DNA from: a virus
Direction: 5' to 3' (one strand)
DNA: 27,431 nucleotides
IMG/VR virus record: IMGVR_UViG_3300037224_000012
Coordinates: 1 to 27,431 of that record
The stretch's first letter is position 1. Each line of letters opens with the position of its first letter. Shown here piece after piece: positions 1-7,324 of the stretch. The notes beneath the pieces are model-generated. The model searched no databases and was not told where the DNA came from. It worked only from the letters and a program-made list of their open reading frames with translations. The position numbers were made by a program, and so were the translations under genes.

Positions 1-21
1 TTATATATATTTAATAGTAAC

Positions 22-30
22 TTTTATATA
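22..30 (+). promoter_or_regulatory. Possible archaeal TATA box for the HNH endonuclease remnant
   Basis: The stretch TTTTATATA matches the archaeal TATA-box pattern and lies about 36 bases upstream of the ATG at 66, with a GAGGTG ribosome site at 53-58. This is the arrangement expected of a self-contained plus-strand homing gene. The surroundings are very AT-rich, so the match could be chance. Confidence 0.35.
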
Positions 31-65
31 GGTTGAATGCATAGTATATATCGAGGTGCAATACT

Positions 66-277
66 ATGATTGAAGTTGTTTTGACTCAGGGAAAAGTAGC
101 CCTGATAAAAGAAATACTCAGATGACAAATGGAAAAAGGATAACAATTAGAATGCATCAAATTATTCTCGAAAGGATGTTAAAAAGAGGTTTAGTTAATG
201 GTGAGAAAACCGATCACATAAATCATGATGGACTCGATAACCGAAGAGAAAACCTGAGGCTAGCTAAACTTTCCTAA
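66..277 (+). pseudogene. HNH(-AP2) homing endonuclease remnant, broken and truncated
   Basis: Two short reading frames carry pieces of one HNH endonuclease. Positions 66-125 encode a 19-residue peptide containing LTQGKVAL, the usual opening of HNH-AP2 phage and mobile endonucleases. Positions 122-277 encode 51 residues with MHQIILERML, then DHINHDGLDNRRENLRL, the HNH core. The frames overlap in ATGA. Compared with intact relatives of roughly 160-190 residues, the segment between the two pieces is shortened and out of frame, and everything after the HNH core is missing because of a stop. It lies on the strand opposite to all virion genes, between the tail chaperone gene and whatever follows to the left. 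Nuclease activity is unlikely. The rest of positions 1-300 holds only a possible TATA box and the terminator of the neighbouring gene. Confidence 0.8.
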
Positions 278-283
278 ATAAAC

Positions 284-334
284 AAAAAAACCGGCATATA
301 CTAAGACGATTTTTTGTCTTTTATATATACCGGT
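284..334 (-). terminator. Strong hairpin terminator after the tail chaperone gene
   Basis: On the minus strand an ACCGGTATATATAAAAGAC arm pairs with GTCTTAGTATATGCCGGT across an A-rich loop, followed at once by seven T residues (290-284). The stop codon of the chaperone frame (301-303) lies inside the second arm. The plus strand can form the same hairpin just after the HNH remnant, so the element may work in both directions. Confidence 0.75.
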
Positions 335-627
335 AGATCTACACCATGCTCTTTTAGACTCTCTTTAAAGTCTTGTTTTTCTGGTTCTTCGGATGTTTTA
401 TTATATTCGTTCCATGTAGGATACGATTTTGGATTCATTAAAGCTATATTTATTAGTTTTGGAACTTCCCAATTTGACCAGCGTTGATTTTCCATAGTTT
501 TTGATAATCTTTGAGAATACCAAGCTACCTCAAGCATAGTTAAATCGTCAAATTCCCAAGGCATTAAACCTAATTCCATTGCTAATTTGTCATAAAATCC
601 CCAATTTATAGGAGTATGACAATTCAG
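301..627 (-). CDS. Tail assembly chaperone T domain, expressed as a -1 frameshift fusion (G-T)
   Basis: This frame has no convincing independent start near its beginning, but it is open back to the end of the upstream G gene. After a -1 slip at the CCCAAAC heptamer it adds 108 residues, giving a G-T fusion of about 243 residues. The first residues after the slip include NWGFYDKLAMELGL and then a Trp/Glu-rich helical stretch, as in lambda-type gpT domains (W..dfY..la...G). The first internal ATG is at 577-579 and has no good ribosome site. In known siphoviruses G and G-T guide assembly around the tape measure protein. Gene order (major tail protein, G, G-T) fits that role. The frame ends in TAG inside a terminator hairpin. 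Confidence 0.75.
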   Translation of the reverse strand: MNCHTPINWGFYDKLAMELGLMPWEFDDLTMLEVAWYSQRLSKTMENQRWSNWEVPKLINIALMNPKSYPTWNEYNKTSEEPEKQDFKESLKEHGVDLPVYIKDKKSS

Positions 628-1031
628 TTTGGGCTGTCGGTTTTCTTCTCAGATTCCTTTGCCATTTCCTTAAGCTTTTCTGAGTCGATACCATATCCTG
701 CAAAGAGTGGAATCATTAATTCATCGGCTAATTTGCCGGATCTTGTTCCGTTGTCAAGTTCCATTGCAAGATAATTGTCTATCATATCATCAATAGAGTC
801 CTCATCCATAGCCTCATCCTTAGACCATGCAAGACCCCAGAAGATAACCCAGGATAATACAGTTCTAAGGCCTATGGCCCTAGTAATGTCGTTTAACGCG
901 ATCCTGCCGAGGTAATGCTCTCCATAGATTACCTTTCCGCCAGATGCTTCCATTTTCTTAATTATCTTAGTAGGGAATTTAAAGGCTTTAACCATCTTTC
1001 CATCATTGGAAAAGTTTATTACATGTACCAT
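624..1031 (-). CDS. Tail assembly chaperone G
   Basis: The product has 135 residues from the ATG at 1031, chosen because GAGGAGA lies 9 bases upstream; an open stretch reaches back to 1094 but runs into the upstream spacer. It begins MVHVINF and is mostly charged and helical, with an acidic middle and a Lys/Glu-rich end. It directly follows the large tail-tube-like protein, and its last sense codons form the slippery heptamer C CCA AAC just before TGA. Small size, position before the presumed tape measure gene, and the overlapping -1 frame together identify it. No single residue motif does, so the call rests on context and the frameshift. Confidence 0.75.
   Translation of the reverse strand: MVHVINFSNDGKMVKAFKFPTKIIKKMEASGGKVIYGEHYLGRIALNDITRAIGLRTVLSWVIFWGLAWSKDEAMDEDSIDDMIDNYLAMELDNGTRSGKLADELMIPLFAGYGIDSEKLKEMAKESEKKTDSPN
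627..633 (-). promoter_or_regulatory. -1 ribosomal frameshift site CCCAAAC
   Basis: The heptamer is read as C CCA AAC in the G frame and CCC AAA C after a -1 slip, which keeps good pairing for both tRNAs. It is followed immediately by the G stop codon TGA (626-624). The -1 frame then continues for 108 codons. X XXY YYZ heptamers at this place are the standard way to make G-T tail chaperones in long-tailed phages. Confidence 0.75.
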
Positions 1032-1107
1032 TTCTAACAATCTCCTCTTAGTTTTAAGCCGAGAACCCGCTCGGCTACGGTTTTTGAATATCATTTCATA
1101 ACGTCCT

Positions 1108-2064
1108 TTAGCTTAATCTATACCATAGAGCATCATCACTTTGGAAAGTGAGTGTACCTTTGATAACTTCTGCAGGTGGAAAACTATTATCTGCCGATTC
1201 TAAATAGCAGTAGCCTTCGTACCTCATATGAGCGGATTCTACATCATAAATTATCGCTATGAGTGGTACTCCAAATTTTGCATGATTATCTTCGATATCA
1301 AGACCACCGACGAAGTTTTGCACTGTGAAAGCTACCGGTACTCCAGTACCATCACTGCCGGATGCTAAGTCAACGTGTACTCCGATAGCTCTAACTGCAG
1401 GTGATAAGTTTGCTAGTGCCATGATTTCGTTAGCTGTCCTAGATGTTCCTATAGATACAGTGATATTGGTTCCGACTACTGCCACTCCGAAAGTTCCGGC
1501 TGCATACGTTATCGTGCAGGAATTTCCAGCTACTCCACCAGGCATATGCCACCAAGTTAAATCCTTGTTAGAGGCCTGAGCTGTGCTATATGCTGCATTG
1601 GTGAGCATAATAAACTCATCCAGGGTAAGACTCCATGATCTTAATGTCGGATATCTCCGAGTGAATAAGTCTCCTAATAGTGGTATTGCTACTAGATTAA
1701 CTTTGTCTGCTATTTTTGCCACTGAGCCGCCTATCGCTTTTGTGATAGTCGTGTAATAGGTTGCTGTGCATGATACGGTGTCGTTTACTGATAACGCTGG
1801 AATTACTATTCTTCCGCCTGCATATTGAACTTCAGAAGGTGTTAGTGCTAACCATGATCCTGTACCGCCAGCCTTATACCAGAAAGTCGCGGCTGCAGTT
1901 CTTACCAAATACCGCTTAGTGGGATCGGTAATCTCATAACAAGTATGCACCGCGTAGTATGGATCTGCTCCTATCTCATTCATAGGCTCGTTTGTTAAAG
2001 ACCCTGTTGCACCTTTAACGGAATAAACGGCACTTGTCGCGCCGGTCCTCGGCGTGGCTACCAT
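1108..2064 (-). CDS. Large tail tube-like protein, paralogue of the major tail protein with extra domains
   Basis: The 318-residue product shares clear motifs with the 131-residue tail protein at 3357-3752: GDLFTRRYPTLRSW (132-144) against GDAFTRRFPTIEDW, and a closing GYCYLESADNSFPPAEV (284-300) against GYVESFDKTFDPSGV. Between these lies about 85 extra residues (175-262) with GTNITVSIG and TANEIMAL, a beta-rich segment type common in phage tail proteins. The first 105 or so residues form another beta-rich addition. The fold assignment is by similarity to the neighbour; a role as a second tube protein or tube-end protein is inference. The ATG at 2064 is preceded by GAGGAATTCAT. The gene ends 76 bases before the G start. 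Confidence 0.7.
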   Translation of the reverse strand: MVATPRTGATSAVYSVKGATGSLTNEPMNEIGADPYYAVHTCYEITDPTKRYLVRTAAATFWYKAGGTGSWLALTPSEVQYAGGRIVIPALSVNDTVSCTATYYTTITKAIGGSVAKIADKVNLVAIPLLGDLFTRRYPTLRSWSLTLDEFIMLTNAAYSTAQASNKDLTWWHMPGGVAGNSCTITYAAGTFGVAVVGTNITVSIGTSRTANEIMALANLSPAVRAIGVHVDLASGSDGTGVPVAFTVQNFVGGLDIEDNHAKFGVPLIAIIYDVESAHMRYEGYCYLESADNSFPPAEVIKGTLTFQSDDALWYRLS

Positions 2065-2131
2065 ATGAATTCCTCATATTTAATGTATTTAATCATTTGA
2101 TTCATCTCCAAAAAATTTAAAAGTTCAAGGT

Positions 2132-2989
2132 TTATGGGCACCTTGAATCTATACTCATAGTTTGCCCGCCTACAACTGTTATAGGTAATCCACATATCTT
2201 AGTAGGCCATGGGCTCAAGTTTGGAAGAATTACACCATTTTGGTTTATCTTTGTCCAAAACGCTATCTGTCCATTTGTAGGTTGAACTATTTGCCCTTGC
2301 AAATTATACTGAGCCCAACCTATACGGCCCCAACCTAATGCATAATAATTATGCTCCGGGTACCCGCCGCCCGAAGAGTTAGGAGTCCAAATAACTCTTA
2401 TTACCGGTACACTTCCTAAATCCCCGCCAACGTTCATCATACCAGCAAAATCGAGTTTTGTAGTCATAGGCCAAAACCCATTATCTCGTATGAAAGCGTG
2501 CGTATATGTATCATAATAATACATATTCCAGTTTTGATAAGTTACTGTTTGACCAACAGTCATATATCGTGGGCACCATTTAGCACCTTGTGCTTGAGTT
2601 CTTCCTTCATTTACATGTACGGCAGTATCAAAATTTTGAACTCCGTTAATAGTATCTCCGGTTGATGTGCATCCCATCCCATAAAACATTTTATCTGCAT
2701 CAATATATTTCATGTATGCCCAACGGATAGGTTCGTTATCTAATGTTTCAAACATAGTTATATCTCCATTGGGATATTCTAGCGTTACGGTTCTAGCTTT
2801 AGGTTTACCCCATACAGGTAAATCATTTGTATTATTAAGTGCTTTATTACCATTTGCTACACTTGATATAAAATACGGCAATAAATCAATCAAAGCCGTT
2901 GTGATTGGAACGGTTTTAGTTCCAAAGTTACAAGTACTTTGAGCCTGTTGGATGCTAAACGCTTTTGTTCCAAAATTGCAGCTAGACAT
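2132..2989 (-). CDS. Unknown protein in the tail gene cluster with a CNFGTK repeat
   Basis: The start is set at the ATG at 2989, 285 residues, because GGGGTG lies just upstream and the stop codon of the preceding gene overlaps the first codons by 8 bases. The N-terminus carries CNFGTK twice (near residues 4 and 20). The rest is rich in Trp, Tyr, Asn and Gly and has no membrane segment, which suggests a beta-rich secreted or virion protein. It sits between an Ig-like small protein and the large tail tube paralogue, so a tail decoration, tip or host-binding role is possible. I do not recognise the family. Confidence 0.6.
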   Translation of the reverse strand: MSSCNFGTKAFSIQQAQSTCNFGTKTVPITTALIDLLPYFISSVANGNKALNNTNDLPVWGKPKARTVTLEYPNGDITMFETLDNEPIRWAYMKYIDADKMFYGMGCTSTGDTINGVQNFDTAVHVNEGRTQAQGAKWCPRYMTVGQTVTYQNWNMYYYDTYTHAFIRDNGFWPMTTKLDFAGMMNVGGDLGSVPVIRVIWTPNSSGGGYPEHNYYALGWGRIGWAQYNLQGQIVQPTNGQIAFWTKINQNGVILPNLSPWPTKICGLPITVVGGQTMSIDSRCP

Positions 2990-3311
2990 AATACACCCCG
3001 CCGTTAGTAGGTATCGAGACTGCATAAATATGCATTCTTGCGGTATAAGTTCCAGGTGTTGCAAACGACCTACTAAATATTACTGTAACGTTTGCAGTCG
3101 TTTGATAGTTCTGTTGGGCTCCTCCGATCCAATACCAATTAGCATCATCACTCCAATCATACAATACTGAATAAGGTAGCGTTCCACTACTCTCAGTTGT
3201 CCACTTGAAATAATAGAGTACACCCGTTACCGGTGAGGTTACAAGCTGAGTACATCCACTATCGCTAAACGGTCCCTGTATTTGATTACTTACTGTATAT
3301 ACATTTGGCAT
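2982..3311 (-). CDS. Small Ig/PKD-like beta protein of the tail cluster
   Basis: The 109-residue product has an alternating beta pattern with YDWSDDANWYW in the middle and ATPGTYTARMHIY near the end, which resembles the last strands of PKD or Ig-like domains. There is no signal peptide. It follows the major tail protein by about 45 bases and overlaps the next gene by 8 bases, so the two are probably translated together. In many siphoviruses Ig-like domains are exposed on the tail tube; the same role here is inference. Confidence 0.55.
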   Translation of the reverse strand: MPNVYTVSNQIQGPFSDSGCTQLVTSPVTGVLYYFKWTTESSGTLPYSVLYDWSDDANWYWIGGAQQNYQTTANVTVIFSRSFATPGTYTARMHIYAVSIPTNGGVYYV

Positions 3312-3356
3312 ATTTTATTCTCCTATTAAACATCTTGTTTAAAGACTAATTTATTT

Positions 3357-3752
3357 TTAAGTGTAAACTAATGCGCTGTTGCACTGTATTACTATTGATG
3401 CCTTAGTTACTCCACTCGGATCAAAGGTCTTGTCGAAGCTTTCCACATAGCCTGTGCCAGTGTAGTAATGCGTGCCTGTTGCATCCATGTTAATAACGCA
3501 TACTATCGTGGTCTTAGCCTTCCATGCTGTATGAATAGCGGCCTGAGCCACATCGTTAACGATATCCATAACCACATCTGCAGATATGGACCAATCTTCA
3601 ATAGTCGGGAATCTTCGGGTAAATGCATCACCCTGGCTTGTGATATCTACCAGAGTATATTTATCGGGCACCTTCAGAGAAGTACATAGACCGACTGTAG
3701 ACCCGTTTACCTGCCATTTCGTATTATAGACCGGTGTTGCTGCAACTACCAT
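3357..3752 (-). CDS. Major tail (tube) protein
   Basis: The 131-residue product has the length and composition of siphovirus tail tube proteins. It carries GDAFTRRFPTIEDWSIS (41-57), and near the end GYVESFDKTFDPSGVTKASI, a pattern seen in the phage tail-tube families where a bulged beta sandwich stacks into hexameric rings. It lies directly after the tail terminator gene and before the chaperones, which is the standard place. The ATG at 3752 is preceded by GGAGAGATAATT. A larger paralogue is encoded at 1108-2064. Confidence 0.75.
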   Translation of the reverse strand: MVVAATPVYNTKWQVNGSTVGLCTSLKVPDKYTLVDITSQGDAFTRRFPTIEDWSISADVVMDIVNDVAQAAIHTAWKAKTTIVCVINMDATGTHYYTGTGYVESFDKTFDPSGVTKASIVIQCNSALVYT

Positions 3753-3776
3753 AATTATCTCTCCTTATATTTTTAT

Positions 3777-4151
3777 TTATTTAAATGTTGTGAAATTGCA
3801 TACCGCGAGATATCTTAGTTTTGCATCAGAACCCATTAAGGTGCAATGCGATTGTGCGCAATCTATCAAAGTATATCCTGTAATTACTGTATTTTTGGTG
3901 AATAATACTCTGATATTTTCGCATAGATCTATCGCGTCAGTAGCGTTCGTATTTCTTACGAGTACTTGGAATCCAGGCTTATTAATATTAGTTCCACCTA
4001 GTATACTAATAGGTATTTGGCCTGATGTTCCAGTTACCACTATCACATTATCCGGCGTGTCTAACGGCGCATTCCTAAAAATATCAACGCCGCCTGTGGC
4101 ATATCCAGCCGAAATAATCGCGGCCATCATATCCTCTGCTATGTCTATCAT
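3777..4151 (-). CDS. Tail terminator / tail completion protein
   Basis: The 124-residue product starts with a helix (MIDIAEDMMAAIISAG) followed by a beta core that includes NKPGFQVLVRNTNATDAIDL (about 57-76), a pattern typical of phage tail terminator or minor capsid proteins, where the conserved P-x-x-Q-V-x-V-R strand precedes a long helix. The length fits. The start overlaps the stop of the upstream HK97-gp10-like gene in ATGA, so translation is probably coupled. The family call is by pattern recognition and position. Confidence 0.7.
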   Translation of the reverse strand: MIDIAEDMMAAIISAGYATGGVDIFRNAPLDTPDNVIVVTGTSGQIPISILGGTNINKPGFQVLVRNTNATDAIDLCENIRVLFTKNTVITGYTLIDCAQSHCTLMGSDAKLRYLAVCNFTTFK

Positions 4152-4483
4152 TGCATCGCCTCTACGCCTTCTTTTATGATATCTATAATATTTTGTTTAT
4201 TTCTATTAAATGGGTCTTCAAGGTACTTGGCTTTTCCGACCGGGTGATAGAAGTACATTACTTCATGCTGCATGAGAGCATAATCCACCATGCCGCCGCC
4301 GAATTTAATTAGCACATCGTCGCCTTCATCCTCGATCCGGCCCGTTGCCCTCATCATGCCAGACTTTACCGGGCTTTCTCCTTGGGCTTCTTCTAGGACT
4401 ATTTGCGCTCCTTCATGCATTTTAGCTTTTAGTAATGCTTTTATATCCTCTTCTAAGTGATCGTTCCATTTAATTTCAGCCAT
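4148..4483 (-). CDS. HK97 gp10-like neck / minor capsid protein
   Basis: The 111-residue product contains GESPVKSGMMRATG (35-48), then FGGGMVDYALMQHEV (61-75) and GKAKYLEDPF, which is the characteristic run of HK97 gp10 and related minor capsid proteins (P-x-x-S-G-x-(L/M)-R, Y-A-x-x-Q-H-E, K-Y-L). These small proteins help join the tail to the head. Its place between the head-closure candidate and the tail terminator agrees. The ATG at 4483 has GGGGATC upstream. Confidence 0.8.
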   Translation of the reverse strand: MAEIKWNDHLEEDIKALLKAKMHEGAQIVLEEAQGESPVKSGMMRATGRIEDEGDDVLIKFGGGMVDYALMQHEVMYFYHPVGKAKYLEDPFNRNKQNIIDIIKEGVEAMQ

Positions 4484-4492
4484 GAAGATCCC

Positions 4493-5023
4493 CTACTGTG
4501 GGACCGCCGGGTTCGTCACAAATGGAAGCTGTGGAGTTATCTGAGTTACTACTTTTACTTCTCCAGGGTAAGGTGTTGCTGGTGCTGGTACGTCAGGTGT
4601 TGGGTTTGCCATAGGTGGTATATCCTGTTTGGCTACTTCCACCAGTGCGGGTACGACTACTTTAGCTTCCTCTACGATAGGTGCTACTATTGGCTCCAGG
4701 TTTAAGATCTCTGAAGCTGAAGGGAGTTTGCCTGCTTTAAATTCGCTTACAATAGCCTGTCCCTGAGTGCTTAAGTAAGCTGCCTGAGAATTTTTAACCA
4801 GTTCCATTAACTGATCATTGAGTGCGCTATTTCTATGAGATGTAAAGTACTGCAGTGCACAAGCTGTTAAAGCTCCACCAATTGTAGTCTTAATGGTTAC
4901 GTCTACATTTGGCATAACTGCCAGTGCTATAGTTGCTACTATGCAAAGAATAGCTCCAATAAATCCCTTAAGAGACTCGATTAAAGCTAATAATTTTCCC
5001 ATTTTACTATTATCATCTGCCAT
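4493..5023 (-). CDS. Membrane protein with proline-rich tail, holin-like architecture
   Basis: The 176-residue product has a short charged N-terminus, a hydrophobic segment at about 20-38 (FIGAILCIVATIALAVM) and a second weaker one at about 43-60 (TTIGGALTACALQYF). A charged helix follows, then an Ala/Pro/Val-rich C-terminal third. Two closely spaced membrane helices in a small viral protein recall holins, but its place among neck genes is unusual for lysis genes. It could also be a membrane-anchored assembly factor. No family is recognised. The ATG at 5023 follows AGGAGCTGAATAATA. Confidence 0.5.
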   Translation of the reverse strand: MADDNSKMGKLLALIESLKGFIGAILCIVATIALAVMPNVDVTIKTTIGGALTACALQYFTSHRNSALNDQLMELVKNSQAAYLSTQGQAIVSEFKAGKLPSASEILNLEPIVAPIVEEAKVVVPALVEVAKQDIPPMANPTPDVPAPATPYPGEVKVVTQITPQLPFVTNPAVPQ

Positions 5024-5036
5024 TATTATTCAGCTC

Positions 5037-5414
5037 CTAATATCCATCGATTGTTTCCTTTGTTGGAAGTCCACTTGTTTTCGTAGCGGTAAATTCCGTA
5101 TACTCTACTAAGTCGGTACCAAGCTGGAAGTGCTTATCTACTTCGCTGTTAACTTTCCAGGCTCCATTTTGTCCACCGATATAGAATACATCGTTAAGAT
5201 TAACGTTAATATCCTCGTCGATCCTAACTTTGAATATATTTGTTGCATCCAGACCTTTAGTCAGTTGTGAAAACGCTGTCCGTTGGCCTACTCTATGCAC
5301 CATGCCGTCATAATAAATATAAGAAGTAGTCCAGGTTAGCGGCTCACCGATACGGTTTACCGTTGCTACTGATTTAACCGGGAATACTAGCTTATTATAT
5401 GTGCCGCCTATCAT
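5037..5414 (-). CDS. Probable head-closure (stopper) protein
   Basis: The 125-residue beta-rich product includes IYYDGMVHRVGQR (33-45) and later NLNDVFYIGGQNGAWKV, which resembles the small barrel of SPP1 gp16 / head-tail joining proteins, where a D-x-x-x-I-x-x-x-W/Y-x-V pattern is common. Position fits: upstream of gp10-like and tail terminator genes. The start overlaps the stop of the upstream secreted-protein gene in ATGA. The assignment is tentative because the sequence signature is weak. Confidence 0.5.
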   Translation of the reverse strand: MIGGTYNKLVFPVKSVATVNRIGEPLTWTTSYIYYDGMVHRVGQRTAFSQLTKGLDATNIFKVRIDEDINVNLNDVFYIGGQNGAWKVNSEVDKHFQLGTDLVEYTEFTATKTSGLPTKETIDGY

Positions 5415-6214
5415 GCTTTCGCCACAGTGCTATTTTTTACTAAGGTTCCGTCTTTCTTTGCTGTATATCCATCTGGAATCTTTACCACGTTTCCGTCTGC
5501 GTTAACTGTATAACCAGGCGGTGCTATATAAACTGCAGATGGAACGGTTTTATCTAATATTAGATCATGATCCAATTGTATACAGAATTGCAGATAATCC
5601 TCGGCTGTTGCTACCGCTGGCGTACTTGGATCTGCAGTTAAATGTAGTTCCTGATTGATAATGAACTTTCCGAGTGCCAGTGTTTCAGATTGCGTTATCG
5701 GATGCTTTGCGGTTCCTGTAGTGATAACACTTCCCTTAAATTCTGCATTTCCATTTCGGGAATCCATCATTACTACTGCATCGGTCGTTACTCCTAATAC
5801 CAGAGCAAAGTTTGCGCTACCTGAAAAATTTCCTTTAATGTTAGTTGCTTCCAATTTATACTTATACCCATCCAAAGCAGAATATACTCCCACCTTGTAG
5901 GTGTTGCTATATGGCATACCCTTTACGGTCTTAGCATCCGTCACCATGAATGACGAATTGAATGTTAATGGTAATGCCTTACTGTTATCATCAAAACCCC
6001 ATTGAGCATCCGCCTTATAGTTTACTGTGCCGTCTGCTACTGAGGCTATATCTGTCATACCGTTAAAGTTGCTTCGTTGTTCAAATGCGCCTACGCCTAC
6101 TATGGTATTACTAAACGTGTTGCTGTGGCCTAGTAATGCTCCTATTGCTAAGAATACAAAAATCATCACACATAATGAAAAGAGTGTCTTAGCATCGTTT
6201 AAACAAACTTCCAT
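5411..6214 (-). CDS. Membrane-anchored or secreted beta-rich protein
   Basis: The ATG at 6214 is chosen over the GTG at 6223 because GAGGTGA lies at good spacing, giving 267 residues. A hydrophobic segment at about 12-32 (LFSLCVMIFVFLAIGALLG) looks like a signal anchor or uncleaved signal peptide. The following 190 residues are beta-rich with many Asn, Thr and Gly. The end carries two short related units, PPGYTVNADGNVVKI and PDGYTAKKDGTLVKN, as in cell-surface stalk repeats. I do not recognise a family. A virion surface or host-envelope role is inference from the export signal. Confidence 0.6.
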   Translation of the reverse strand: MEVCLNDAKTLFSLCVMIFVFLAIGALLGHSNTFSNTIVGVGAFEQRSNFNGMTDIASVADGTVNYKADAQWGFDDNSKALPLTFNSSFMVTDAKTVKGMPYSNTYKVGVYSALDGYKYKLEATNIKGNFSGSANFALVLGVTTDAVVMMDSRNGNAEFKGSVITTGTAKHPITQSETLALGKFIINQELHLTADPSTPAVATAEDYLQFCIQLDHDLILDKTVPSAVYIAPPGYTVNADGNVVKIPDGYTAKKDGTLVKNSTVAKA

Positions 6215-6226
6215 CGTTTTCACCTC

Positions 6227-6310
6227 TTACCATGTTGGTGTCTGGGCTATTCCTACTATAATGAAAAACAGAATAGTAGAAGTAATACCCGTTAACCTAC
6301 TTAGAGTCAT
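6227..6310 (-). CDS. 27-residue single-pass membrane peptide
   Basis: A short frame with ATG at 6310 and GGAGGAAAGAAATA upstream encodes a peptide whose middle (ITSTILFFIIVGIAQ) is one membrane helix. The ATG shares a base with the stop of the upstream zinc-ribbon gene (TAATG), and the stop is followed closely by the next gene's ribosome site, as expected of a real gene in a packed operon. Function unknown. Its size makes chance possible. Confidence 0.45.
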   Translation of the reverse strand: MTLSRLTGITSTILFFIIVGIAQTPTW

Positions 6311-6447
6311 TATTTCTTTCCTCCAAAAGTTATTCTAGTTATCGATGAGTCACAATTAGGACATTTCGGCCCTGTTTGCTTCCACCGCTTGATATATTCC
6401 CGTGGCTTATACATGCAGCCACAACTCGGACATACGAAAATATTCAC
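6310..6447 (-). CDS. Zinc-ribbon microprotein (45 residues)
   Basis: GTG start at 6447 with the strong site AGGAGGATTATA upstream. The product has CPSCGC near residue 6 and CPNC at 29-32, separated by a basic stretch, which fits one zinc ribbon. It sits between two connector genes with almost no spacing. It may bind nucleic acid or a protein partner; nothing more specific can be seen. Confidence 0.6.
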   Translation of the reverse strand: MNIFVCPSCGCMYKPREYIKRWKQTGPKCPNCDSSITRITFGGKK

Positions 6448-6457
6448 TATAATCCTC

Positions 6458-6937
6458 CTAATTTTGTATTTTAATATCGTCAATAGGTAACTGAGTATTT
6501 CTCCAATCTGCAGGATAGTTCTGATAATCAGTATGCCTCACTATCGTCGTGTCAATTACTTTATTATCCTCGAAGAGTGCTTTATAGTTCTGCAGTGCAC
6601 CGCTTCCGGGTCTCGTTACCGAGTCGCCGCTACTGGATACCGAAGTTGCATTGAAGTCTTTAAACTTCCGTTCATATAGGTATTGAATCAGGTATGCGTA
6701 TGCCTGCAGGGTGTACTCATCATCAAGAGTTACGCCAGCTTTTGCCGAGTCCTTAGCTATTTGTAAAGTAGCCATAGCATAAAATCGTGTTGCATTACCT
6801 TGTCTCCGGCTGCTTGTAGCGTAGAGGATATTTGCGCTGGTGTTTGTCGGAGGTGTTGCTCCAGCTTCCGCGCTTGATTGCGCACTCAAATAAGTGTAAT
6901 CCTCGATTGCTTCTATTACATCGTCTAAGTCAACCAT
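6458..6937 (-). CDS. Possible head-tail adaptor protein
   Basis: The 159-residue product begins MVDLDDVIEAIEDYTY and is largely helical in its first 100 residues, with a longer polar linker (SVSSSGDSVTRPGSG) before the end. Small helical proteins with an acidic first helix at this position, first among the neck genes, are commonly head-tail adaptors (SPP1 gp15 / HK97 gp6 type). There is no decisive motif, so the call is mostly positional. The ATG at 6937 follows AGGCGGTAATC. Confidence 0.4.
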   Translation of the reverse strand: MVDLDDVIEAIEDYTYLSAQSSAEAGATPPTNTSANILYATSSRRQGNATRFYAMATLQIAKDSAKAGVTLDDEYTLQAYAYLIQYLYERKFKDFNATSVSSSGDSVTRPGSGALQNYKALFEDNKVIDTTIVRHTDYQNYPADWRNTQLPIDDIKIQN

Positions 6938-6946
6938 GATTACCGC

Positions 6947-7324
6947 CTACCTATAGAACACGTACACTGTAAACGTCTTAGATGTATCTCCACTCGTTAC
7001 CGTTGCTAACAGATAATCGTTAACAGCGAACTTTGCCCACTTGTTATCTCCGGCTACCGCGCCTGTTATTGCTGCATAAGGATACCTGTTAACGCTAGCT
7101 GTATTCACGTTGTAAGAGTCAATTGCTTCTCTTACTGTGCCTACTAGCGGCGTATATGATGTTAATGCGACTGTCGTAGCCGCGCCTACAGTGCCCTTAT
7201 CATAAGCGATTTTTAATATCTCACCATTAACAATATTTGCTGATTTTACTGCCGAGTTACCGGAGCCGTCAGTCGTTACTGTTATCGCTTCTACTTTTAT
7301 TGGGTCTATAATTTGTTTAGACAT
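6947..7324 (-). CDS. Small beta-rich structural protein of unknown role
   Basis: The 125-residue product is dominated by Thr, Val, Ala and Gly with alternating strands (EAITVTTDGSGNS, LLATVTSGDTSKTFTVYVFY). It lacks Cys and a signal peptide. The composition resembles capsid or tail decoration proteins. The start overlaps the upstream gene's end by 8 bases, so the pair is probably co-translated. No family recognised. Confidence 0.5.
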   Translation of the reverse strand: MSKQIIDPIKVEAITVTTDGSGNSAVKSANIVNGEILKIAYDKGTVGAATTVALTSYTPLVGTVREAIDSYNVNTASVNRYPYAAITGAVAGDNKWAKFAVNDYLLATVTSGDTSKTFTVYVFYR

